From positions 1-44,341 of the forward strand of contig DHDP01000023.1 of NCBI GenBank assembly GCA_002399405.1: a DNA stretch of 44,341 nt. The letters are read 5' to 3'. This document shows, piece by piece, positions 24,697 through 32,562 of the stretch. The position numbers and the translations under genes are program-made. The DNA comes from Treponema sp. UBA4873. Its GTDB lineage: Bacteria > Spirochaetota > Spirochaetia > Treponematales > Treponemataceae. Positions within the stretch are counted from its first letter, which is position 1. Each line of letters opens with the position of its first letter. The notes under the pieces were generated by a model that worked only from the letters and a program-made list of their open reading frames with translations, was not told where the DNA came from and did no database searches.

Positions 24697-25869
24697 ATGT
24701 CTGATTTTTCAATGTATGTACCGACGAGGATTTTGTTCGGAGCAGGCAGGTTGAACGGGCTTCATGAGCAGAAGCTGTTCGGTAAGAAAGCGCTTGTCGT
24801 CATTTCAAGCGGAAAGTCGACCCGTGCCAACGGGTATCTCGACCGTACGGTGCGTGAATTGAAAACGGCAGGTATAGACGCCGTTGTGTTCGACAAAGTG
24901 CAGGCGAATCCGCTTAAAACGACAGTGGAAGCGGGAGCCGCATTTGCCAGGGAGAACGGCTGCGATTTCGTCGTCGCGCTCGGCGGCGGCAGCGTCATGG
25001 ATTCTGCAAAAGCGATTGCAATTATGGCGGTGAATCCCGGCGACTTGTGGGATTACGCGCTCGGCGGTACGGGAAAAAGTATGCCCGTGGCTGTCACGCC
25101 GCTTCCGATCGTCGCGATTACGACGACTGCCGGTACGGGCAGCGAGGTGGACGGTGTAGGCGTTATCACGAACGAAGCGACGCACGAAAAGATGGGAGTG
25201 GGCGGAGAATGCGTTTTCCCGAAACTTGCCGTCGTTGATCCTGAACTTATGACGACCGTTCCCTCCAAACTCACCGCCTATCAGGGATTCGACGCACTGT
25301 TCCATTCGCTTGAAGGATATATCAGCAAAAAAGCGAATCTCATGAGCGATATGTACGCGCTTACCGCAGTCGAGAATGTCGGCAGATATCTTGCGCGTGC
25401 GGTAAATGACGGAAACGACACTGAAGCGCGCGAACATCTGGCGTTTGCGAATACGCTTTCCGGCGTCGTCATGGACATAAGCGGCTGTACGAGCGAACAC
25501 TCGATGGAACACGCGCTTTCCGCATATCACGAAAAGCTCGAGCACGGAGCCGGGCTTATTATGCTGTGCAAATCATATTTCGGATACTTTGCGGAGCATC
25601 ACGTGTGCGACGAGCGTCTTGTGAAACTTACACAGGCACTCGGCATGAAACACGCGCGCCGTCCCTCTGACATTGTGAAGGCGCTCGACAAGCTCCAGAA
25701 AGAGTGCGGCGTTGCCGGACTCAAAATGAGCGACTACGGCATTACGCCCGACGAATTCGAGACGTTCTCGAAAAACGCGCATTCGGCCATGGCCCGTCTG
25801 TTCAAAAACGACCGCATAGAGCTCGACGATACGGCAGTCATAAGCATATATCAGAAAGCATATAAATAA
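24697..25869 (+). CDS. Iron-containing alcohol dehydrogenase
   Basis: 390 residues, group III (Fe-dependent) alcohol dehydrogenase family. The NAD(P)-binding signature is VVALGGGSVMDSAKAIA and the TTAGTGSEV loop is present. The iron ligands are expected from DALFHSLEGY, EHSMEHALSAYH and LEHGAGL. It interconverts an alcohol and an aldehyde or ketone with NAD(P)H; the substrate could be butanol, 1,3-propanediol or lactaldehyde type and cannot be chosen from sequence. It follows feoB by 18 bp, suggesting co-transcription and control by iron supply. Its TAA stop lies in the first bases of repeat copy B. Confidence 0.93.
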   Translation: MSDFSMYVPTRILFGAGRLNGLHEQKLFGKKALVVISSGKSTRANGYLDRTVRELKTAGIDAVVFDKVQANPLKTTVEAGAAFARENGCDFVVALGGGSVMDSAKAIAIMAVNPGDLWDYALGGTGKSMPVAVTPLPIVAITTTAGTGSEVDGVGVITNEATHEKMGVGGECVFPKLAVVDPELMTTVPSKLTAYQGFDALFHSLEGYISKKANLMSDMYALTAVENVGRYLARAVNDGNDTEAREHLAFANTLSGVVMDISGCTSEHSMEHALSAYHEKLEHGAGLIMLCKSYFGYFAEHHVCDERLVKLTQALGMKHARRPSDIVKALDKLQKECGVAGLKMSDYGITPDEFETFSKNAHSAMARLFKNDRIELDDTAVISIYQKAYK

Positions 25870-26128
25870 ACGTACGGTAAATATACACGGAGCCCCCCTG
25901 CTTTTTGGAAGAAATTTTGCTTAGTTACCGTATACAGAAAAGCAGTCCGCTTCCGCAAAAAATAAATCCCCGTGTTCCGGCTCGCCGAAATAGGCGAGAG
26001 TCACACGGGGATTTATTTTTCGCTACGCTCCCTGCTTTTCTGTATACGGTGTAACTAATAAATACTTCTAAAAACTGGTACAGCTGAAATATTTACTGAC
26101 GTTTATGAAGCGAAAAGAGTCGTACTTA
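25867..26128. repeat. Palindromic repeat element, copy B (inverted)
   Basis: Copy B runs in the opposite direction to A and C. It starts TAAACGTACGGTAAATATAC and ends with a decayed terminus near GTCGTACTTA. The core hairpin (25933-26044) has outer arms TACAGAAAAGC / GCTTTTCTGTA as in A. The middle arm is different: AAAAATAAATCCCCGTGT pairs perfectly with ACACGGGGATTTATTTTT. The tip CTCGCC-GAAATA-GGCGAG (25981-25998) is the shared one. The element begins inside the stop codon of the alcohol dehydrogenase gene. Confidence 0.85.
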
Positions 26129-26259
26129 CCGGAAATTCTCTCCATAAAGATGAGCTCCGGTGCGCTTGAAGCTTGGAACAATTATTCCGGAAGCACATGG
26201 TTAATTGCTGCGAAAGGCATGATTATACTTCGGATATGTATGATAAAAATTCTGCACTC

Positions 26260-26341
26260 AGCCTGGTCTCATCGTGAAACCAGGCTGATTTCATTCTGAA
26301 ACCAGGCTCATTTCATCGTGAAACCAGGCTGGTTTCATATT
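26260..26341. repeat. 22-bp tandem repeat, about 3.7 copies
   Basis: Three consecutive 22-bp units begin GAAACCAGGCT at 26276, 26298 and 26320, preceded by a partial unit from 26260. Unit joints can pair as AGCCTGGT / ACCAGGCT, so the array can form alternative hairpins. It sits between repeat copies B and C. The rest of 26129-26358 holds no convincing gene; a 64-codon open frame (26105-26299) runs through repeat sequence. Confidence 0.8.
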
Positions 26342-26358
26342 TCCGTTTGCGCAGAGTC

Positions 26359-26622
26359 AAAACGTACGGTTGTTTTCGCCCGGTAAACGCCGGTAAATAT
26401 TTCAGACCTGGCTGTTTTTAGAAATGTTTCATTCGCTGCATCGTATACCGAAAACCGTCCGCGGAGCAGGAAATAATTCCGCGAGCGAATCTCGCCTATT
26501 CCGGCGAGCCGGAGCTCGCTGAATTATTTCCTGTGTAAGCGGACAGTTTTCGGTATGAGGTAACTACACTGAGTCTTTTCCGAAAGCAGATAGACTTCCG
26601 TGTATATTTACCGTACGTTTTA
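26359..26622. repeat. Palindromic repeat element, copy C
   Basis: Copy C has the same orientation as A. Left end AAAACGTACGGTTGTTTTCG, right end TATATTTACCGTACGTTTTA. In the core (26446-26555) the outer arms are TACCGAAAAC / GTTTTCGGTA and the middle arms AGGAAATAATTC / GAATTATTTCCT. Both differ from A and B on the two sides at once, so pairing is kept. The tip is CTCGCC-TATTCC-GGCGAG (26491-26508). Its right end supplies the TAA stop of the pentapeptide-repeat gene. Confidence 0.85.
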
Positions 26623-27372
26623 CTCCACACTCACGCCTATGTATCTGAAAAAGCTTGCTGCCTCAGGCAGGCTGAAACGGGCGCCTTTGAGTTTGTTTGC
26701 GGACGGGTCTATGGAATAGCCGGAGGCAGTGCGGAAATCGGAGCCTTCCAGACTGCAGCCGAGTACGACAGCCGACTGAAAACGGGAACCGCTGAAGTCG
26801 ACGTTTTTCAGGCGGCAGTTCGTAAAATCCGTATTGCGCAGCGTCGAGTCAAGAAAAGAGGTGCGGTTGAGCGTGTTGTCGTAGAATACGCAGCTGTCGA
26901 GCAGACAGTCGGTGAAGTCGGGGCTGAATCCGTATTCGGATGCTTCAGTGAAATTTATTCCGGTAAGCCGGCAGGATTTAAAAGCACTGTCTATCGTTGT
27001 GCCGTCGATTTTGCACATGATGAGTTCGCAGTTTACGAACGTGCAGTCGGTGAACGTCGTGTTTGTCAGATCAGTCTTATTGAAGGAGCAGCCGTTGAAC
27101 GTGCAGTCCGTGTATACTGCGTCGTACAGGCTGACTGCTCCGGTATGCACGCCGGTGAATTCCGTTTTCTCCACGTACGCTTCCGCGCCGGGAAGAACGG
27201 ACGCGTCTGCGCCGTCTGCCTGATTTGCCGGCCGTATGCACCGCTGCACGTTGTCGTGTTTTCCGTCAGTTTTCTGTTTCGGCTCCGCGGATTTTTGCTG
27301 TTCTTCCGCTTCCAGTTTCCGTATGATTGCGCCGAAGAGTTCAGGCTGTTCCGGTTCCTGCGTGGTATCCAT
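26620..27372 (-). CDS. Pentapeptide-repeat protein
   Basis: 250 residues. A polar N-terminal ~60 residues (Glu/Gln/Lys-rich, probably unstructured) is followed by pentapeptide repeats from about 70 to 220 (TDCTFNGCSFNKTDLTNTTF and similar, with F or L at every fifth position), which fold as a right-handed square beta-helix. The end (LKGARFSLPEAASFFRYIGV) matches the dimerisation-type cap seen in Qnr/MfpA-like and many uncharacterised members. Gyrase protection is possible but cannot be assumed. It lies immediately downstream of an MCP-like fragment (9 bp), and its stop codon is provided by repeat copy C. Confidence 0.85.
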   Translation of the reverse strand: MDTTQEPEQPELFGAIIRKLEAEEQQKSAEPKQKTDGKHDNVQRCIRPANQADGADASVLPGAEAYVEKTEFTGVHTGAVSLYDAVYTDCTFNGCSFNKTDLTNTTFTDCTFVNCELIMCKIDGTTIDSAFKSCRLTGINFTEASEYGFSPDFTDCLLDSCVFYDNTLNRTSFLDSTLRNTDFTNCRLKNVDFSGSRFQSAVVLGCSLEGSDFRTASGYSIDPSANKLKGARFSLPEAASFFRYIGVSVE

Positions 27373-27381
27373 GCGGGCATT

Positions 27382-27612
27382 TTACTCTGTTTTGAAAGAA
27401 TTGACCAGTTCGGACACTTCCTCCGCGATAATGCTGTTTCTGTTCGAAGTCTGCGCCGCACTTTCCGACAGTTCCCCCATGCGGGACACCTGCGTTGAAA
27501 TATTGTCCATGCTTTTCTGCAGTTTTTCCGCGTATGAATGAAGTATGTCGATGCCGCTGAACGATTCGGTACTCGTCCGCTCAATCATTCCCTGATGGAC
27601 TTCCTGCATCAT
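27382..27612 (-). pseudogene. C-terminal fragment of a chemotaxis-receptor-like coiled coil
   Basis: 76 residues from an ATG-ATG pair (IERTSTESFSGIDILHSY...STQVSRMGELSESAAQTSN...VNSFKTE). The heptad pattern and the ending resemble the membrane-proximal end of an MCP signalling domain, without the conserved hairpin tip. The frame stays open upstream to about 27684 with no ATG. That stretch overlaps the Pho-box region of the divergent pst operon, so the upstream part of a former MCP was probably lost when this junction formed. It could instead be a small stand-alone coiled-coil protein co-transcribed with the pentapeptide gene. Confidence 0.45.
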
Positions 27613-27650
27613 GCTGTCGATTTCATGGATGCGGGAAAGTAATAATTTTT

Positions 27651-27704
27651 TTAACCGAATTCTAACAATCCGTTTACACGTTCCTTACATATCCTCTGTA
27701 CATT
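27651..27704 (+). promoter_or_regulatory. Pho box and promoter of the pst operon
   Basis: Four hexamers with exact 11-bp spacing, TTAACC (27651), CTAACA (27662), TTTACA (27673) and CTTACA (27684), match the direct-repeat layout bound by PhoP/PhoB response regulators (TTAACA-type, one per helix turn). A TACATT -10-like box (27699-27704) follows nine bases later, with no -35 match needed, as is usual for activator-dependent pho promoters. PhoB, encoded in the same operon, is the likely binder. Confidence 0.7.
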
Positions 27705-27747
27705 TTGAACGGATAAACGAAAAACTAATGCTTCAGGAGGGCATTAT

Positions 27748-28620
27748 ATGAAACTGGTTAAATTTTTTGGTTTTGTTTTAGCATCCGCCGTGTGTCTGCC
27801 GGCTGCCTCCGCGATGGGGTCAAAAGATGCCGGCGGCATGAGAGACGACATTACTGTCATTTCCCGTGAATCGGGCTCGGGAACGCGCGGCGCGTTCATT
27901 GAACTGTTCGGCGTCGAGGTTAAGAATGCTGCCGGTAAGAAAGTCGACATGACTGTCGATACCGCGGACATTACGAACAGCACTGAAGTCGTTCTTACGT
28001 CGGTCGCCGGAAACAGCTCGGCAATCGGGTATATTTCGCTCGGTTCTCTCAACAGCGCGGTAAAGGCGCTTAAAATCGACGGAGCGGGAGCTTCCGTCGC
28101 GAATATCAGGAACGGAAGCTACAAAATCAGCAGGCCGTTTAATATTGTTACGAAGCCGGACCTGAGCGACGCGGCTAAGGAATTTTACCGCTACATTCTT
28201 TCCTCAGACGGACAGGCTGTCATCGAAAAGAACGGATACATAGCTGCGGTAAAAAATCCGGCATATATGGTAAACGTGAAGACCGGCAAAGTGACTGTCG
28301 CGGGTTCTTCCTCGGTGTTTCCCGTGATGGAAAAACTCGCGGAAGCGTTTAAAGCTGCAAACCCCGGGGTTACGGTGGAAGTTTCCCAGAGTGATTCGAC
28401 GACCGGCATAAACAGCGCGACGCAGGGTGTGTGCGATATAGGTATGGCAAGCCGCGAACTTACCGACGGCGAAATTGCGAAGGGTGTGACGGGGACAAAA
28501 ATCGCTCTGGACGGAATTGCGATAATCGTGAACAAAGTCAATCCTGCTGAAGGTCTTTCAAAGGAACAGGTCCGGAGAATATTTACGGGTGAAATCATAA
28601 AGTGGACGGAGCTGAAATAG
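27748..28620 (+). CDS. pstS: Phosphate-binding protein PstS with swapped halves
   Basis: 290 residues: signal peptide (1-22, ...AASA), then a phosphate-binding protein. In ordinary PstS the order is GSSS-type loop first, SGSGTR loop second. Here DDITVISRESGSGTRGAF (33-50) and the normally C-terminal portion up to EKNGYIAAV come first. After a linker, KVTVAGSSSVFPVMEKLAEAF (181-201) and the normally N-terminal portion follow, ending in FTGEIIKWTELK. Joining that end to residue 33 restores the standard order, so this is a circular permutation. Both phosphate loops are intact, so it should bind phosphate in the periplasm and feed PstCAB. AGGAGGG precedes the ATG, and this is the first gene of the Pho-box-controlled operon. 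Confidence 0.93.
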   Translation: MKLVKFFGFVLASAVCLPAASAMGSKDAGGMRDDITVISRESGSGTRGAFIELFGVEVKNAAGKKVDMTVDTADITNSTEVVLTSVAGNSSAIGYISLGSLNSAVKALKIDGAGASVANIRNGSYKISRPFNIVTKPDLSDAAKEFYRYILSSDGQAVIEKNGYIAAVKNPAYMVNVKTGKVTVAGSSSVFPVMEKLAEAFKAANPGVTVEVSQSDSTTGINSATQGVCDIGMASRELTDGEIAKGVTGTKIALDGIAIIVNKVNPAEGLSKEQVRRIFTGEIIKWTELK

Positions 28621-28630
28621 GCAGGCAGGT

Positions 28631-29482
28631 ATGAAAAACAACGGCAGAGAAGCGGCTATGAAATATGTGTTTTTTGCATCTGCGTGTGTGTCTGTCGGTG
28701 CCGTCGTTCTTATCTGCATATTCATGTTTGCGAACGGTGTGCCGGCAATGGGGAAGATAGGATTCGGCAACTTCCTCTTCGGAATGAAGTGGAAGCCCGA
28801 GCTCGATTTGTTCGGCATATTTCCGATGGTTATGGGAAGCATCGCCGTGACGGCCGCCGCAATCGTACTCGGCGTACCTGTCGGTATACTGACGGCGGTC
28901 TTTCTGGCGCGGTTCTGTCCGAAGCGGATATATCCCGCACTGAAAAGCGGAGTGGAGCTTCTGGCGGGTATTCCGTCGGTCGTATACGGTTTTTTCGGAC
29001 TTACGGCAATCGTTCCTCTGATAGGAAGAATCGGCGGCGGAAGCGGTACGAGCATTCTTGCGGCAGCAATAGTGCTCGCAGTCATGATTCTGCCGACGAT
29101 CGTCGGGGTGAGCGAGGCGGCTATCCGCGCGGTGCCCTCAGGATATTACGAGGGCTCTCTCGCGCTTGGTGCGTGCAAGGAGCGGAGCGTGTTTTTCTCG
29201 GAACTCCCCGCGGCACGTTCCGGAATTGTTGCGGGAATCATTCTCGGTGTGGGAAGGGCCGTCGGTGAGACGATGGCTGTAATCATGGTGGCGGGAAATC
29301 AGGCTGTCATGCCGCGCGGTCTTTTAAAGGGAGTGCGCACGCTCACCGCCAACATTGTTCTTGAAATGGGGTATGCGTCGGGCCTTCACCGCGAGGCGCT
29401 TATCGCGACGGCGGTCGTGCTTTTCTTCTTCATACTGATTATCAACCTGATATTCATGCTTGCTAAAAAGCGTGGGGACTGA
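28631..29482 (+). CDS. pstC: Phosphate ABC transporter permease PstC
   Basis: 283 residues, six membrane helices. The binding-protein-dependent permease motif for docking PstB is around EAAIRAVPSGYYEGSLALGACKERSVF. GIPSVVYGFFGLTAIVPL is the PstC/PstA-conserved segment. It forms the phosphate channel with PstA. The start follows pstS by 10 bp with AGG just before the ATG. An internal ATG (residue 10) is an alternative. Confidence 0.95.
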   Translation: MKNNGREAAMKYVFFASACVSVGAVVLICIFMFANGVPAMGKIGFGNFLFGMKWKPELDLFGIFPMVMGSIAVTAAAIVLGVPVGILTAVFLARFCPKRIYPALKSGVELLAGIPSVVYGFFGLTAIVPLIGRIGGGSGTSILAAAIVLAVMILPTIVGVSEAAIRAVPSGYYEGSLALGACKERSVFFSELPAARSGIVAGIILGVGRAVGETMAVIMVAGNQAVMPRGLLKGVRTLTANIVLEMGYASGLHREALIATAVVLFFFILIINLIFMLAKKRGD

Positions 29483-29489
29483 GGTATAT

Positions 29490-30323
29490 ATGAAACAGAC
29501 ATCACAGTCTTACATGCTGCGCGCGGTCGTGTATGCCAGCGCGGGAATTACGGCGGCGGTTATCATAGGGCTCGTTGCGTACATCCTGTACATGGGCCTT
29601 CCGAATTTTTCACTGTCGCTGTTTGCCTTTCATTATTCGAGCGACAACGCGTCCCTGTTTCCGGCGCTCGTGAATACGCTTACCGTGACGCTTCTTTCGC
29701 TCCTGCTCGCCGTTCCGGTCGGAGTAGGGGCGGCGGTTTATCTTGCCGAATACGCGCGCCGCGGAAACAGGTTCGTGCGCGTCATCAGAATAACGGCGGA
29801 AACGCTTTCCGGCATTCCGTCGATCGTGTACGGCCTTTTCGGGTACCTTCTGTACGTAACCACGCTCAAGTGGCAGTTTTCGCTGCTTGCCGGCTGCTGC
29901 ACGCTCGCAGTCATGATTCTGCCGGTGATTATGCGCACGACGGAAGAGGCGCTGCTCGCCGTTCCCGACACGTACCGCGAGGCAAGTTTCGGACTCGGTG
30001 CGGGAAAACTGCGGACGGTGTTTAAAATAGTGCTTCCGGCCGCGGTGCCCGGCATTGTGAACGGCATTGTGCTGAGCACGGGGCGCATCGTCGGGGAAAC
30101 CGCGGCGCTTCTGTATACTGCCGGAACCGTCGCGCACATTCCCTCTTCCCTTATGGGAAGCGGGAGGACGCTTGCGGTACATTTGTATTCATTGTGGAGC
30201 GAAGGACTTAAAACGGAGCAGGCGTACGCGACGGCCGTCGTGCTTCTTGTGTTCGTACTTGTATTGAACTGGATTTCCGGACGGCTCGAAAAAATTGCTT
30301 CCAGGGGGAAGAAAAATGGATGA
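29490..30323 (+). CDS. pstA: Phosphate ABC transporter permease PstA
   Basis: 277 residues from the ATG at 29490, preceded by GAGGT; an earlier in-frame start at 29460 lies inside pstC and has no ribosome site. Six membrane helices, conserved GIPSIVYGLFGYLLYV, and the EAA-type coupling loop EEALLAVPDTYREASFGLGAGKLRTVF. It pairs with PstC as the membrane channel. Its last eight bases overlap the pstB start. Confidence 0.95.
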   Translation: MKQTSQSYMLRAVVYASAGITAAVIIGLVAYILYMGLPNFSLSLFAFHYSSDNASLFPALVNTLTVTLLSLLLAVPVGVGAAVYLAEYARRGNRFVRVIRITAETLSGIPSIVYGLFGYLLYVTTLKWQFSLLAGCCTLAVMILPVIMRTTEEALLAVPDTYREASFGLGAGKLRTVFKIVLPAAVPGIVNGIVLSTGRIVGETAALLYTAGTVAHIPSSLMGSGRTLAVHLYSLWSEGLKTEQAYATAVVLLVFVLVLNWISGRLEKIASRGKKNG

Positions 30324-31176
30324 AACAGCAACTATAACGGCAGTAAAGACTGAAAAATCAGAGAAGGCGCAGCCCGCCCGGTGGTTTTCGGAACAGAAAA
30401 CTACCGCTGAAAATGCGGGGGAACCTGCGTCGAAAATCAGCATAAAGGGCGTGAACCTGCATTACGGCACTTTTCAGGCACTCTACGACGTGAATCTTGA
30501 GCTGCTTGCGAATAAGGTGACGGCGTTCATCGGACCGAGCGGCTGCGGAAAGTCGACGCTGCTCAAAACGCTCAACCGAATGAACGATCTTATCCCTGAC
30601 TGTGTGATCGACGGGAAAGTTCTTCTCGACGGAGTGGACATTTATCAGGATATCGACGTGAACATTTTACGGAAACGCGTCGGAATGGTGTTCCAGAAAC
30701 CGAATCCGTTTCCGATGAGCATTTACGACAACATCGCGTACGGTCCGCGCACGCACGGCGTAAAAAACCGGGGGGAACTCGACAGTATTGTGGAAAAATC
30801 ACTGCGTGGCGCCGCGATCTGGGACGAAGTGAAGGACCGGCTGTACAAGAGCGCGCTCGGCATGAGCGGCGGTCAGCAGCAGCGGCTCTGCATCGCGCGT
30901 GCACTTGCGGTCAATCCCGAAGTGCTGCTCATGGACGAACCGACGTCGGCGCTCGATCCTATTTCGACGAGCAAAATAGAGGACCTTGTATCGGAACTGC
31001 AGAAGGAATATACAATCGTGATTGTCACGCACAACATGCAGCAGGCCGCGCGTATCAGCGATAAGACTGCGTTTTTCCTGCTCGGAAAAGTAATCGAATA
31101 CGGCGAAACGGAACAGATTTTCTCGTCGCCGCACAACAAAAAGACGGAAGAATACATCACGGGGAGGTTCGGCTGA
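30316..31176 (+). CDS. pstB: Phosphate ABC transporter ATPase PstB
   Basis: 286 residues from the ATG at 30316 (AGGGGGA upstream). About 40 extra N-terminal residues, polar and probably flexible, precede the normal PstB start at ISIKGVNLHYG. Walker A is GPSGCGKST, the Q-loop region VFQKPNPFPMSIYDNIAYGPR is diagnostic of PstB, the signature is MSGGQQQR, Walker B is LLMDEPTSALDP, and the switch His is in VTHNMQQA. It powers phosphate import. The 8-bp overlap with pstA implies tight translational coupling. Confidence 0.96.
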   Translation: MDETATITAVKTEKSEKAQPARWFSEQKTTAENAGEPASKISIKGVNLHYGTFQALYDVNLELLANKVTAFIGPSGCGKSTLLKTLNRMNDLIPDCVIDGKVLLDGVDIYQDIDVNILRKRVGMVFQKPNPFPMSIYDNIAYGPRTHGVKNRGELDSIVEKSLRGAAIWDEVKDRLYKSALGMSGGQQQRLCIARALAVNPEVLLMDEPTSALDPISTSKIEDLVSELQKEYTIVIVTHNMQQAARISDKTAFFLLGKVIEYGETEQIFSSPHNKKTEEYITGRFG

Positions 31177-31177
31177 G

Positions 31178-31843
31178 ATGCGTGAAAAATTCGAAAACCA
31201 GCTCAAAGAGCTGAATGATAATCTTATTTTTATGGGCGCGCAGTGCGAGGACTGCATTACGTATGCGACGCAGGCGCTTCTTACCGGAACAGACGCGATG
31301 GCGGAACGCGCGATTCAGACAGAGCGCGATACCGACGGCAAGGAACGCGAAATACAGTCGCTCTGCATGAAATTACTGCTGCAGCAGCAGCCTGTCGCGA
31401 GCGATCTCCGGACAATCAGCGCCGCGCTCCGCATGATTACCGATATGGAACGGATTGCCGATCAGGGAAGCGACATTGCGGAGATTTCGCGCCATATAGA
31501 CCTCACGACGAGCAAAAGCAACGTGCACATAGCGGAAATGGCTGATGCCGTGATTAAAATGCTTACGAACGCGGTTTCGTCTTTCGTCCGCAGGGATGCT
31601 GCGCTCGCAGAGCGCGTGCAGCAGATGGACGACACGGTCGACGAACTTTTCCAGACAGTGAAGAAAGAACTGGTGGACATGATGTGCGGCGGCGGGGCAC
31701 AGAGCAGGGAAATCGCAGGGCAGGCGCTTGAGACGCTCATGATTGCAAAATATCTTGAGCGTATCGGGGACCATACGGTTAATATTACGGAAGCCGTTCT
31801 CTCCATGCTCAACCATAGCACAGAGGAAGACGGCGGGGTATAA
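31178..31843 (+). CDS. phoU: Phosphate signalling regulator PhoU
   Basis: 221 residues forming two PhoU three-helix bundles. Each has the metal-binding acidic motif: first LRMITDMERIADQGSDIAE, second LEARYLERIGDH-like (AKYLERIGDHTVNITE). PhoU connects PstSCAB activity to PhoR and keeps the regulon off when phosphate is plentiful. It starts one base after the pstB stop. Confidence 0.95.
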   Translation: MREKFENQLKELNDNLIFMGAQCEDCITYATQALLTGTDAMAERAIQTERDTDGKEREIQSLCMKLLLQQQPVASDLRTISAALRMITDMERIADQGSDIAEISRHIDLTTSKSNVHIAEMADAVIKMLTNAVSSFVRRDAALAERVQQMDDTVDELFQTVKKELVDMMCGGGAQSREIAGQALETLMIAKYLERIGDHTVNITEAVLSMLNHSTEEDGGV

Positions 31844-31850
31844 TGGAGAC

Positions 31851-32558
31851 ATGAAGATTCTCATAGTTGATGATGAAGCGCCGATCCGCGAGCTTGTACG
31901 GTACAACCTTGAAAAAGAAGGATATGGAACGGTATCGGCGGAAAACGGAACAGAGGCGCTGCGTCTCGCCCGGAGCGAGAATCCTTCTCTTGTTATTCTT
32001 GACCTGATGCTGCCGGACATGGGCGGCCTCGACGTGTGCCGCGTACTCAAAAACGACACAAAAACGATGGCCGTGCCTATCATCATAGTGACCGCGAAGA
32101 CAGAGGATGCCGACATCGTTGCAGGCCTTGAACTCGGCGCGGACGATTACGTGACGAAACCGTTCTCGCCGAAAGTGCTCACTGCGCGCATAAAGTCGGT
32201 GCTGCGCCGTATGGAAAACGCCTCGAAGCAGTCTTCTTCGGCGTCCGACGAAATCACCGTGCGCGGCATAGGAATCAATCCGCTGAAGCACGAAGTCACC
32301 GTCGCCGGTTCTCCCGTCGATTTAAGCGCGACGGAATTCGCAATACTCATATTTCTTGCACAGCATCCGGGGCAGGTTTTTTCGCGCCAGCAGATTATCA
32401 ACGCAATAAAAGGCGAATCGTACCCGGTGACAGACCGGGCAGTCGACGTACAGATACTCGGCATACGGCGGAAACTCGACGCAGCGGGAGCCGGAGACGT
32501 CATCGAGACAATCAGAGGTGTCGGCTACCGCATGTGCGAAGACGACACGGCGGAGTAG
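31851..32558 (+). CDS. phoB: Phosphate regulon response regulator (PhoB/PhoP)
   Basis: 235 residues from the ATG at 31851. The longer frame from 31743 lies inside phoU and is rejected because MKILIVDDEAP is the canonical start. Receiver domain: acidic pair Asp7-Asp8, phosphoacceptor Asp51 (LVILDLMLPD), switch Thr/Lys (TAKTEDAD, VTKPFSP). OmpR-type winged helix: RAVDVQILGIRRKLD...IRGVGYRM. It should bind the 11-bp repeats upstream of pstS. GGAG lies only two bases from the ATG. A TATAAT at 31839-31844 overlaps the phoU stop but lacks a good -35, so an internal promoter is uncertain. Confidence 0.95.
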   Translation: MKILIVDDEAPIRELVRYNLEKEGYGTVSAENGTEALRLARSENPSLVILDLMLPDMGGLDVCRVLKNDTKTMAVPIIIVTAKTEDADIVAGLELGADDYVTKPFSPKVLTARIKSVLRRMENASKQSSSASDEITVRGIGINPLKHEVTVAGSPVDLSATEFAILIFLAQHPGQVFSRQQIINAIKGESYPVTDRAVDVQILGIRRKLDAAGAGDVIETIRGVGYRMCEDDTAE

Positions 32559-32562
32559 GTAA

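Noticed and set aside
26105..26299. 64-codon open frame between repeat copies B and C
   Set aside because: It starts inside copy B, ends in the 22-bp repeat, has no ribosome site and no recognisable content.
26260..26341. CRISPR array
   Set aside because: Units are directly adjacent 22-bp repeats with no unique spacers, and no cas gene is nearby.
31839..31844. TATAAT as a separate phoB promoter
   Set aside because: No acceptable -35 lies 16-18 bp upstream, and gene spacing supports read-through from pst.
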